DNA of 51,975 bases from Prorocentrum cordatum (taxonomy: Eukaryota > Sar > Dinophyceae > Prorocentrales > Prorocentraceae). Location of the stretch: the NCBI GenBank assembly GCA_963575745.1, contig CAUYUJ010022551.1:70001-121975 (forward strand). The letters run 5' to 3'. Positions within the stretch are counted from its first letter, which is position 1. Every line of letters starts with the position of its first letter. The position numbers and the translations under genes are program-made. A model generated the notes under the pieces. That model had not been told where the DNA came from and did not search any database. It saw only the letters and a list, made by a program, of their open reading frames with translations. Of the stretch, positions 18,773 through 27,569 are shown one piece after another.

Positions 18773-19725
18773 GGGGTAGGGTATCGACCACAGAGTTGAT
18801 TTGCCCCAGGCTTTTTTTGTTTGTCGCCGAGCCTGCGAAGAACGCGTCGAGGGCTCCGTAGGTCTGAGGGGGCAGCCCACGCGGTCGTCGCTGAGTCGAC
18901 GGACAAATCACTTCTGGGATGACTCCATTCTGTAGTCGACCCCCTGCTCGACTCACTTCCCCACGAGGCGCCGCTCTGCTGCCTCCACGCCCTCTCCCTT
19001 CCCCCCTCCCCTCCGCCACCCGAAAGGCTCCGGGGCGTGGCCAACGAGGAGGCCGGCCGCAGCGGACAGGGGCCCACGCTTTCGGGGGGGTGGGCAGGCT
19101 CCCAGACTCGCTCGTGCCATGAAGCAGAAACGACGCGAGGCTTGTGCCAACTTTCGGCTTCCGGGGGCCCTCGCTGGGCCCAGGGGCCGCGGACACAACG
19201 ACTCGGGATGAAAAGCCGGTCGGCCGGAGCGGACAAGGGCAACGTTTGGGAGGGGGATGCAGTGGGGACGCGCGCTCGCAGGTTGCGTTTGTTTCGGAAG
19301 GCCTGTGGGAAGAGAAGGGGGCACCTGCCCAGCACCTCACAAGGTGCGGCCTTGCACTGCCCACTGAGCCTGATCAAGGCATCGCTTGAGTCGTGGTTTT
19401 GTTATGAGGAGCAGGTGGCATTGATACCGGCTTTCAGTGAGAACAGTACAGTACATCAACAAACCAGATGCTTTTCGTCAGGGCGCCCCAGGTTCCCTCG
19501 TTCCGCGCGCTGCGCGGTGACTTCCGCGGCCGTTGCGGATGCTGCTGCGGTCGGGGTGCTCTGGGTTCCAACCCGTGTGCACCTCGCACGCACGGGTCTT
19601 CAGGGCTGGATCTCTCGCAGGGGTTTCCCGCGGCTGCGTCCGCACTGCAGTCTCACGGCGTGGGGGGCCTGGCCCGAGGTCCAAGGTTCGAGTAGGGGAT
19701 CGACTGTGAGGATCAATGATGTCGA
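18773..19725. other. Unassigned stretch
   Basis: About 950 bp without a recognised gene or family. A loose internal repeat (GGCCGGCCGCAGCGGACAGG near 19048 and CGGTCGGCCGGAGCGGACAA near 19214) is present. Open frames show no domain. Confidence 0.4.
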
Positions 19726-20127
19726 CGTGAATGGTGAGGTTGTTTTTATTGTTGTTGATGCTGTTGTGGTTGGTGATGATGATGACGATGACGATGATGA
19801 TGCTGCTGCTGGTGATGATTCTGATGAGAGATATGATGATGCTGCTGCTGATGATGATCATCATCATGATGCTGATTCTGATGCTGACGATGCTGATGAT
19901 GACGATACTGATGATGATATGATGATGATACTGCTGCTGATGATGCTGATGGTAGTGATGATGATGATGCTGATGATGATGATGATGATGATGATGTTGA
20001 TGATGATGATGATAGTGCTGCTGCTGATGATGATGATACAAATGATGATGATGCCGCTGATGATGATGATCATCATGATGCTGATTCTGATGCTGACGAT
20101 GCTGATGATGACGAGAATGAGGATGAT

Positions 20128-20206
<79 letters not shown>

Positions 20207-20355
20207 CCATGATGACGATGATACTGCTGCTGATGATGCTGCTGATGGTAGCGATGATGATGCTGATGCTGATGATGATGATGAGGATGATGATGCTGCT
20301 GCTGATGATGATGATGCTGCTGATGATGATGATGATGAGGATGATGATCAGGATC

Positions 20356-20439
<84 letters not shown>

Positions 20440-20563
20440 ATGATGATGCTGATGCTGATGCTGATGCTGATGCTGATGCTGGTGATGCTGATGCTGATGC
20501 TGATGTTGATGATGATGCTGTTGATGATGCTGATAGTGGTTGTGGTGGTGATGATGCTGAGGA
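19726..20563 (+). repeat. (GAT)n array, degenerate
   Basis: About 840 bp of GAT with phase-preserving GCT, GAC and GGT variants. A sub-block around GATGATCATCATGATGCTGA occurs at about 19851 and again at about 20060. Poly-Asp, Met or His frames are artefacts. Confidence 0.97.
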
Positions 20564-20660
20564 GGAGAAAGAGGAGGATGTAGAGCAGGAGGAGCACGAG
20601 CAGAAGGAGGAGGAGGAGGAGGAGGAGGAGGAGGAGGAGGAGGAGGAGGAGGAGGAGGTT
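20564..20660 (+). repeat. (GGA)n microsatellite
   Basis: A GGA tract immediately following the GAT array. Confidence 0.95.
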
Positions 20661-20732
20661 GAAGGAGTTGCTTGGAGGCCGTGCGGCCGACTCGGGCGGG
20701 CGAGATCCGAGCGGGCAGACATCGAGAGAGGG

Positions 20733-20733
20733 G

Positions 20734-20793
<60 letters not shown>

Positions 20794-20975
20794 ATGACGA
20801 CGACGAGGACGAGGACGACGACGAGGACGACGACGATGAGGATGACGACATGACGATGATGTTGATGACGACGCCGATGATGATGATGAGGATGAGGACG
20901 ACGACGATGACGACGCCGACGACGACGACGACGCCGACGACGACGAAGACGATGACGACATGACGACGACGACGA
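20733..20975 (+). repeat. (GAC)n array
   Basis: Pure GAC over about 20733-20792, then degenerate GAC/GAT to about 20975. Confidence 0.96.
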
Positions 20976-21429
20976 CGCAGCCTCTGATCGGAGTGGGTCC
21001 TCGGAGGCACCTGGTGGGCCCAGAGAGGGCCAGAGGCGTTCAGAACAGAGAGGAGGAAGCAGGCTGGCCCTGGATCCTCGGCCCTCGATCGCTGGGCCGC
21101 CGCAGCTGCGCCGAGGGACCCCCGGCGGCTCCCCCTCCTTGGGCAGGCCGCGTCCAAGATCGAGAAGCTGCGCAGGAAGCGGATGCGCGTGCACGAGAGA
21201 CACGGCAAGAAGGGCGAGGCCCGTGGCCGCCGCCGCCGCCCACGGCAGGCTCGCGCCGTGTCGGCAGGCGCCGTCCCCGCCTCCAGCGTCCAACGCTGAA
21301 CGCCGCTGGCGACCCAGAGCCGGTCGATGTCGAACGATCTGATCGGGGATGGCCTGGGTCAATCCAGAGCGGGGGCAGTCTGTCGGGGTTGGACAGACCT
21401 CCTACCCTGACACGTCGATTAAGGAATTG

Positions 21430-21555
21430 GCCGTTTTCGGTTCGCGAGAGGGCGTCGCGGCCGTCATTTTTGCGGGTCCAGGTCCGTCGGTTTCGGTCCC
21501 AGGCCGTTTTCACTAAGGGGAGGTCTACTAAAGGGAGGTTCGTCCACCGCCGAGT
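21430..21555 (+). repeat. Dispersed repeat G, copy 2
   Basis: Matches 7378-7503 through CGCGAGAGGGCGTCGCGGCC, TTTTTGCGGGTCCAGG and GTCCACCGCCGA. Lies inside the first insertion of element E copy 2. Confidence 0.65.
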
Positions 21556-21567
21556 TTGGCCCTGCGG

Positions 21568-21652
21568 GATCCTGCAGGATCCCGCAGGATCCTGCAGGAT
21601 CCTGCACCCAGGCCCGGGTCAGTGCGCCCCTGCCGCTGCAGGATCCTGCCAG
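21568..21652. repeat. Palindromic GGATCCTGCAGGATCC tandem
   Basis: Several overlapping perfect palindromes of GGATCCTGCAGGATCC in tandem, then another CTGCAGGATCCTG further right. Confidence 0.8.
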
Positions 21653-21767
21653 ATCCGGCGCCCCGACTGACCCCCGTGCGCATGGGCCCCCGTCTCTGAA
21701 GCCCCGCTCCGACGTTTCGGAATCGGTCGATCGTTCCGGGTTGAGCGATCCCCGCGGTGTCGGGAGC

Positions 21768-21957
21768 CAACTCCGAGGGCGCCCTCGAGGGCGCGAAGTT
21801 ATTCGCGCTTCGCGCTTCGCGGTCCTCGTTCCTCCGCCCCCTCCTCCTCGTCCTCCTTTTCTCCCTTTCGGGGAGCGGCGCGAGAGCGCGAAGTTATTCG
21901 CGCTTCGCGGAGCGCGAAGCGCGAAGCGCGAAGTTGGGAGCCCTAGCAACTCCGAGG
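21768..21957. mobile_element. Insertion flanked by 11-bp direct repeats
   Basis: CAACTCCGAGG occurs at 21768-21778 and 21947-21957. The DNA between interrupts element E relative to its intact copy. The insert carries two copies of GCGCGAAGTTATTCGCGCTT and many GAAGCGC palindromes. A 9-11-bp duplication is the size expected for Mutator-like elements, but no convincing TIR is seen. Confidence 0.5.
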
Positions 21958-21995
21958 CCAGCTCGTGACACGAACCTGCCGTGTCTCCGCTTCCC

Positions 21996-22126
21996 TTGGC
22001 ATCGCTCGGACGTGTGCATATTTCCTTCGGCGAGGACCATCGAGGAGCATCCTTGATCAATTGGCGAAGAAACCACGCACGAAACTGAAAAAAAACACAG
22101 GGAATGGACGTCCGAGCGATGGCGAG
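21996..22126 (+). mobile_element. TIR element, family C copy 2, with TSD TTCCC
   Basis: 131 bp from TTGGCATCGCTCGGACGTG to GTCCGAGCGATGGCGAG; the ends are inverted repeats (CATCGCTCGGACG perfect). The flanks TTCCC at 21991-21995 and 22127-22131 form a perfect 5-bp duplication. The interior AGGACCATCGAGGAGCATCC is shared with the copy at 39087. Confidence 0.83.
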
Positions 22127-22318
22127 TTCCCCGCCCCGTCCTTTCGCTCGAGGCTGCCCTCGGCTCGGTCGGCTCGGGTGCGTCGTGCTCGGTCGCTTTG
22201 CGGTTCGGTCGGTCGACGCGCCGCTGCTGCGCTGCTGCGCCGCTCCGGGATGCCTGCGCCCTGCTGGCCTCGGCCGGTGTCCGGCTGTGCTGTCGGCGAG
22301 GGCGGCGTTGTGATAGTC

Positions 22319-22412
22319 TTCAGTCGGGCCTGTCCCTCTACAGGAGGAATGTTCAGATATAGTTACAAATAGTCCGGGGATGATTGTTTCAAAACTTTTG
22401 AATATTTCCTGC

Positions 22413-22448
<36 letters not shown>

Positions 22449-22503
22449 AATATTTTTGATTTTTCGTCCAAAATCCGCCTGTAGGCGGAGAGGCCCGACC
22501 TAA
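22319..22503 (+). mobile_element. hAT-like TIR element, family D copy 1, with TSD TGATAGTC
   Basis: 185 bp from TTCAGTCGGGCCTGTCCCTC to GGCGGAGAGGCCCGACCTAA. The flanks TGATAGTC at 22311-22318 and 22504-22511 are a perfect 8-bp duplication, the size made by hAT and P transposases. The interior holds a 34-T run at 22414-22447. The right flank is also the first bases of element F. No coding capacity. Confidence 0.83.
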
Positions 22504-22507
22504 TGAT

Positions 22508-22866
22508 AGTCGGACCGAGGTCAGTTCGGGGAGGGTACCCTACGGCGGATTTGCGTCGTGCCGACCGGCGGCGACCCCGCCGGCGTTCAGCGTGGAACGC
22601 CGCCGGCGACCCGGAATCGGTCGATGTTGAAGGATCCGACGTTTCGGAAACCGCCGATCGTCCAAGGTTGAACGATCCCCTCGGTGTCAGGAGCCAACGC
22701 CCGGGTCGTCACGACACGAACCTGCCGTAGTGTTATTCGCGTTTGTTGGATGCTCTTGTGCATCCAGGGGGAAGGCACCCTCGAGTGATCAGATGGTTCG
22801 GGTTTTGTTTTGGCCGGCGGAGGGTCTCATGCTCTTGAAGGATGCTCTTCTGGCCTGGGTCCGACT
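22508..22866 (+). mobile_element. Element F copy 4, interrupted by element E
   Basis: Starts AGTCGGACCGAGG and ends GGTCCGACT (TIR AGTCGGACC). Alignment with the uninterrupted copy at 14458 shows that the sequence GGTGCCCTCGTGTTCTTCG is split here after GGTACCC by element E and resumes at GTGTTATTCG. Without E the element is about 170 bp. Confidence 0.78.
22543..22727 (+). mobile_element. TIR element E copy 1, nested in F
   Basis: 185 bp with inverted ends CGGCGGATTTGCGTCGTGCC and GTCACGACACGAACCTGCCG. It is flanked by TA on both sides (22541-22542 and 22728-22729), a possible TA target duplication. The interior has stem-forming GATCCGACGTTTCGGAAACC. Related copies are at 21241-21982 and 30248-30436. 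Confidence 0.7.
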
Positions 22867-23059
22867 GCTCCCTCGCTCGTTTCCCATCCCGTTGCTCCAG
22901 CATCCAGGCTTGCATCATGCTCGCGCTGTCTCGATGTTGGTTTCCCCAGCTTGCTAGCTCAAAAAGGCGCCCCGAGCCACGGCGCTGCCGCTCCATCCCT
23001 ATGGAGGGAGGGACCGTCTGGTCCTCCAGCCTCTTTCGGCGGCGAGCGAGGGGCGAAGT

Positions 23060-23190
23060 GACAGGAAGGCCCTCTCAGAAGGCGGCGGGACTTCTCAGAA
23101 GCACTCGCGCCTGCTGAGACGTTGTCTGTGTCTTCGGGGAAGGCTCAGAGCACTTCTCAGAAGGCCGGGGGACTTCTGAGCCTTCTGAGA
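23060..23190. repeat. Inverted repeats of CTTCTCAGAAGG type
   Basis: CCTCTCAGAAGGCGGCGGGA, CACTTCTCAGAAGGCCGGGG and CTTCTGAGCCTTCTGAGAAG can pair in several ways. This is a foldback cluster without identified ends. Confidence 0.6.
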
Positions 23191-23606
23191 AGTGCCTTCT
23201 CTTTCTCACTGCCCCCTGGGCTCGCCGCCGACCCTGCTCATCACCGTGGAGGAGCTCGTAAGCTCACCGAGCCTTGCTGGTGCCGAGTCTGGAAGAAAGG
23301 TGCGGAATGTGTGGCCGGTACGGGGGAGTTCCTGGAAGGACGGATGGGTCGGGCGAGTGAGTTAGTCGGGAGAACGTAAGATTCGAGTAAGCCAGAACTC
23401 GGGTTTGCCGACTTTTTTTACGAGCGCGTCCTGGATTTTGACGGTCCCGTTTTCGTGGGTTGTCTGCAGCGGGAGCCCGCGCCAAATATTTTCATGTTTA
23501 TGATGGGCCACGCCAGGCCAACTCGAGTCCCCCGTACCTGAGTCTTACGTCTCCCCGAGTTAGGAGGAAACAGGGGCAGTCGGGGTGGGCGCGGCCAATC
23601 GCCAGC
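23191..23606. other. Unassigned stretch
   Basis: No gene or repeat family recognised; mixed composition with frequent stops in all frames. Confidence 0.4.
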
Positions 23607-23797
23607 GGAACAAAAAGTGACATGAACATAAAAACTCGGAGGTCCGCGCGGATTTCTCGGATCGGCGCGGGGGCCCCCCGGCGGCGCCTCTGGCGCCGCC
23701 CCTGGCGCGCTCCGCGCGCCAGGGAGGGGTGTCCAGCGCCGATCCGAGAAATCCGCGCGGACCTCCGAGTTTTTATGTTTACGTCACTTTTTGTTCC
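23607..23797. mobile_element. Foldback element, family L copy 5 (best preserved)
   Basis: Arms of about 60 bp differ at only about two positions. The left arm starts GGAACAAAAAGTGACATGAA and contains CTCGGAGGTCCGCGCGGATT and TCTCGGATCGGCGC; the right arm is its inverse, ending GTCACTTTTTGTTCC. The loop of about 70 bp is GC-rich with GCGCGCCAGGGAGGGG. Near-perfect arms imply recent origin or arm homogenisation. No gene inside. Confidence 0.85.
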
Positions 23798-24279
23798 CCT
23801 ATGTGTGCGTTGCTCCGCTGCTCCATTTCTGTGTGGCCCTCCTGCCCTCATCGCCCCCGAAGCCATCGAACCTGGCTGGACCTCCTCCTGGGGGTGGCGT
23901 GATGGTCACGATGGGCCCGCAGGAGCCCCACGAGGCGAATAGCGTTGAGGGTCTCCTCGTCTTCCCCTCCTGTGTGGTCGGGAGGCTGCCTGACTGCACC
24001 GGAGCAGCCGGGGCGCGAGCGCGCGGAATCAACGGGGGTCTTCTTGTGGGAGCTCGGGTGCCTTCGTTTATGGATTTTGTTCCTGTGGTTCAGGGCTTCC
24101 AGGTGCTTTCGGAGGTATTCGTTCGGAAGTTTGGGGGTTCTTGCGGAGAACATTGGAGGTTCTTGGCGAGCTTTTGTTTTCTGAAGGTGTTCAGGGATTT
24201 CTGGTAGTATCTGGATGCTTCTGCAGGGAGAGTGGTGGTGGGCTGGGCCCGCTTATCCGACGACGGGGTAAGGGGAGGG
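23798..24279. other. Unassigned stretch
   Basis: No gene recognised; open frames of up to about 130 codons have no domain. Confidence 0.4.
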
Positions 24280-24545
24280 GGAAGTCAGAGGAGGAGGACG
24301 AGGAGGAGCAGGAGGAGGTGGACGAGGAGGACCAGTGTAAACCCACGACGCGTCAACGATGTTGCAATAAACACTCTCTCCAAGTTCCCCCGCCATATGT
24401 TCCTACAATGATTTATTTCATTGCGGGGAGTGGCTCATTCGAAGACTTTCGTCTGCGAATTTTCAATCGTGTCAAAACTTGGTTCCTGGAACCTCAACGC
24501 TGCGGAGCAAGATGGCTCTTGCCTCCTGCCAGTCATAAATCGTAC
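24280..24545 (+). repeat. (GGA)n followed by repeat K, partial copy
   Basis: A GGA tract runs into GAGGACCAGTGTAAACCCAC, ACGATGTTGCAAT and CTCCAAGTTCCC, the start of family K (compare 25172 and 38060). The K-like part continues weakly to CCTGCCAGTCATAAATCG. Confidence 0.65.
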
Positions 24546-24589
24546 CAGGACGCCCCTGAGGACATCTTGCTTGCTCGTCTATTGCGGTG

Positions 24590-24960
24590 CATCTTGATCG
24601 GTGGCATCACCTCGCTCCCAGCTGGCGCCGTCGAGCGGTGGCAGCCAGGGCGGGGCGCCCTCCGCAGAGATGCTGAGGTGCGCGAGCGTCGCTATGCGAC
24701 GGCGCGCAAGAGCGTGTGGACCGACTCCGCGACTCCCTGCCCGGCCACCTGGACTCTCCGGGCACCTCGAAAGGGATGTCCCAGGGAGATCCCGAGTACG
24801 TACACTGGGCGACCGTTTCGAGTTTGCTGCCAGGTGGGCCAGGGCCTGGGAGCGGCAACCAGAGTGCACCAGCAGCTTGCCCACGACGAGGCCGCTGCAC
24901 GCGAGCAAGAAGTCTGGCACTCGTGGATCGACTGGGAGCAGGGATGCGAGAGTGAGCAAT
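24590..24960 (+). pseudogene. Possible retroelement coding fragment
   Basis: Different plus-strand frames over this interval read as ordinary mixed protein. One contains VHQQLAHDEAAAREQEVWHS followed by WIDWEQGCE, a charged helical stretch with spaced tryptophans. It is reminiscent of regions upstream of reverse transcriptase in dinoflagellate LINE-like ORFs, but this is from memory and weak. No single frame holds throughout, so if real it is a frameshifted relic. Confidence 0.22.
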
Positions 24961-25171
24961 CTTTTATTATTTGTTTTTGCTTTCGGCGGAACGCCCCTCC
25001 CCCCCCCCTCCCCCCCCTCGTAGAGAAGTTCCGGGCTGATTTTGGCACCTGCTTCAATCGATCGGACCAGCGACGGCCTCGTGGAATCATGAATAGGTGA
25101 TCCGGTCGCTCTGAGCGACCGCGATGATCAAGACACCCAGCATGACGGGGGGGAGGAGGAGGATGATGAAG

Positions 25172-25525
25172 AGGACCAGTGTGAGCCCAAGACCCACCAA
25201 CGATGTTGCAATGAACCCTTCCTCCAAGCTCCCTCTTCATATGCCCCTATGGAGGTTCATTTTTATTGAATGAAGTACCCCGTTTACAAAACAGGCGCCT
25301 GAAAATCCGGAATTGTGCCAGAACGCCATTCCTGGGATTTCAACGCCGCGAATCACCGTTACGATTGCGTCTTGACGATCCCGGGTCCGTCCAGAACACC
25401 ATTTGTGGCATTTCAACACCACGAATCAACGTGGCTGTTGCGCCGTGACAGTCTGACATCGCGCTACAACGCCATTTTCGGGACGTTAACCATGATAATC
25501 CTTGAAACTGTTGCGAACTCCGGAT
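25172..25525 (+). repeat. Dispersed repeat K, copy 1
   Basis: From GAGGACCAGTGTGAGCCCAA through AATTGTGCCAGAACGCCATT, GCGTCTTGACGATCC, CCACGAATCAACGTGGCTGT and CGTGACAGTCTGACATCGCG. It aligns over more than 300 bp with 38060-38410. Preceded by a GGA/GAT-rich tract, as are the other copies. Confidence 0.82.
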
Positions 25526-25825
25526 ACGAAAATGCGCGGCGGCACGGCGAGGGCCGCGTTTTGGAAAGGAACCGCCGTCCATCCGTGAAGCCCTTTATGA
25601 CGAAAATGCGCGGCGCTAAGGCGACAACCCCATTTTGAAAACGGCCCGCCCTCCATCCGTGAAGCTCTCACAAATTTTGAAGACGGATGTGCGCGGCGCT
25701 AAGGCGAGAGCCACAGTTTGAAGCCGGTTTGTTTCTAACCAGTGAAGCTTTTCACATTGCGCAGCGCTAAGACGAGAATCACATTTGGAAAGCGGCACGC
25801 CTTCCATTTGTGAAACTGTTAGAAA
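25526..25825 (+). repeat. About 75-bp tandem repeat at the end of K
   Basis: Four units around ATGCGCGGCGCTAAGGCGAG, CCACATTTTGAAAACGG and CGCCCTCCATCCGTGAAGC. One equivalent unit ends K copy 2 near 38405-38470, so the array expanded here. Confidence 0.78.
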
Positions 25826-25959
25826 GCTTAAGCTGCAGGATCTTAAGTGGTGAGGAAGTCTCGGGCGAACCGCCCTGTCCGCCCTTCCGACTGGCCTCGG
25901 GGTGCGACAGGGGGGAGTTATTCATAGCGAAACGGAATTGAGAGGAGAGGGGAGGGGAC

Positions 25960-26175
25960 GGCAAGGGTCCCCACTGGCCCCCTTCCAGGCCCCCCTCCCG
26001 TTGCCCCTCCTGCTCGCTCTCCCCCTCCCCCGTCTCTTATTCGCCCTCTCTTCCTGCCCTCTGCTTCCCTCCCCCTCCGCCCCCTTTTCTCTTCCCCTTC
26101 TTCCACCCCCCCTGTCCTCCTGCCTCCTCACCTCCTTCCTCTCCCCTTTTCCGCCTCCCCTCTCCTGCCTCCGAG
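25960..26175 (+). repeat. Pyrimidine-rich tract
   Basis: CCTCCC/CTTCC-rich DNA, about 215 bp, with few purines. Non-coding. Confidence 0.75.
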
Positions 26176-26276
26176 GCGGACAAGCACATCCCCGACTGGA
26201 AGCCCAAGCATCTGTACAGCGGCAAACGCGGCATTGGCAAGTCGGCGCCCTAGCTGCGTGGTGCGAGGGTGGAGTC

Positions 26277-26313
26277 AGGAGGAGGAGGAGGAGGAGGAGG
26301 AGGAGGAGGAGGC
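26277..26313 (+). repeat. (GGA)n microsatellite
   Basis: About 11 GGA units. Confidence 0.95.
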
Positions 26314-26641
26314 ACAAACTTAAGCTGTTGCGGGGGGCGAACCGATTCACATGCAAGGAAACGGGGGGAGCGACCCCAGCACGTTGGGGTCGTGGGCGGG
26401 GGCTTCGAAGGTCACGGGCCGCCGCCGACGCTGTCGCCGCGTTCGCGTCGGCATGCGGCCTGACCCAGCAGGGCCGCCTCCTCCCACGAGAGCCCGAAGC
26501 ACTCCAAACTTCGCGCTCAGCATCCAGCCCCGAACAACCCTGGGAGCCTGGAGCAAGGGGGAGGCAGTGGGCGCCGTGGAGGGGGCCAGGGCCCTGGACC
26601 ACTCACGACGGACGCTGAGCAAGGGGGGGGGCCATGTTTCG

Positions 26642-26825
26642 GTATCGTTTAACCGATCCCCATCTCCATCTCCATCCCCTTCGAGACCCCCACCAGATTA
26701 CCACCCCAGTTGGGGATACACCCCTCGAAACCCGAAGGGAACGGCCTGTATCCCCATCTAGGGGTGTAAATCGGCCAGCGGGGCCCAGACCGCGCCGCTG
26801 GGGATGGGGATCGGTCAAACGATAC
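26642..26825. mobile_element. TIR element O
   Basis: 184 bp with inverted ends of about 28 bp: GTATCGTTTAACCGATCCCC on the left and GGGGATCGGTCAAACGATAC on the right. The interior also pairs (GTTGGGGATACACCCCTCG with GTATCCCCATCTAGGGGTG). Single copy; target duplication unclear. Confidence 0.78.
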
Positions 26826-27032
26826 GCAATGACTCGCACAACACGGCCGTCTCCGTACCTCGGGAATTCACCCTGCCAACACAATTCCACATGCTTCCGG
26901 TGGCCCCTGCTGGGCCTGCCATTGCAAGTCGTGTGGAGCCCACCCTGGGACGGCTTCTTGTGGCAGCCCCGAGCATAGGCACCACACGAGTCGGTGGGCC
27001 TTTGCTCTCGACCCTCACTGACTTCAGCCGAC

Positions 27033-27211
27033 TACAGTCAACGCGCCCAGTAAGGGCTGTGTGCCTTCATCCAGGGTGCCCTTGCGTACTTGCCTCTGCG
27101 GCCCGTCCTTTGCCGTTTTCGCTGCTCGCCCGCCGCCCAAAAAATCCCGACTTCGGCCTCCAGGGTGCGTGCGTCCTGACCACCCGTCCTGCATACACGT
27201 TTTGATTGTAA
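27033..27211 (+). mobile_element. TIR element N copy 1
   Basis: Starts TACAGTCAACGCGCCCAGTA and ends ACACGTTTTGATTGTAA, short imperfect inverted ends (TACAG..CAACG). It contains TTCGGCCTCCAGGGTGCGTG and a GCCCGTCCTTTGCCGTTTTC block shared with 38639-38817. Confidence 0.65.
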
Positions 27212-27407
27212 TTGCAGCCTGTGACCCTTGAAACTCCAAGCCTCCTTGAGTTCCCCACAGTCTTCAACAGGGGCCAGGCTCCAGAGAGGGCCCGTGGATG
27301 CCGGTAGGAGGCCAGCAGGCTCCAGTGACGGGGAGCCCAGGAATGGTTTCCAGGGGACCGTGGTGAGCCACTCAAGGCCGTCGTGATCAGACCACTGGCC
27401 GCTTCTG

Positions 27408-27559
27408 TTAAGTCGGGCGTGTCCCTCTACAGGAGGAATATTCAAAAATAGTAAAAAATAGTCAGGGGACCATTTTCTTCGACCTGTTTTGAATCTTTGT
27501 TCAAAGTATTTTTGATTTCTCGCCCAAAATCCGCCTGTAGGGGGACATGCCTGACCTCA
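27408..27559 (+). mobile_element. hAT-like TIR element, family D copy 2
   Basis: 152 bp from TTAAGTCGGGCGTGTCCCTC to GGGGACATGCCTGACCTCA. The flanks CGCTTCTG (27400-27407) and CTCTACTG (27560-27567) match at six of eight positions, a decayed 8-bp duplication. It lies at the 3' edge of the LINE remnant. Confidence 0.72.
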
Positions 27560-27569
27560 CTCTACTGTC

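Larger units (their letters stand above)
21241..21982 (+). mobile_element. Element E copy 2, expanded by insertions
   Basis: Left end CACGGCAGGCTCGCGCCGTG and GTCCAACGCTGAACGCCGCT; right end GGTGTCGGGAGCCAAC and GACACGAACCTGCCGTG, which together match the 185-bp E copy at 22543. The copy is split by about 365 bp at about 21343-21706 (containing repeat G2) and again by about 179 bp at 21779-21957. Confidence 0.6.

Noticed and set aside
19726-20961. Long poly-Asp, poly-His, poly-Met or poly-Ile ORFs
   Set aside because: They are translations of trinucleotide arrays, open on both strands and in several frames. The same holds for 8140, 31192, 32748, 37740 and 49345.
21891-21935. GAAGCGCGAAGCGCGAAG as a regulatory palindrome
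   Set aside because: It is part of an insert within element E and repeats locally; nothing nearby to regulate.
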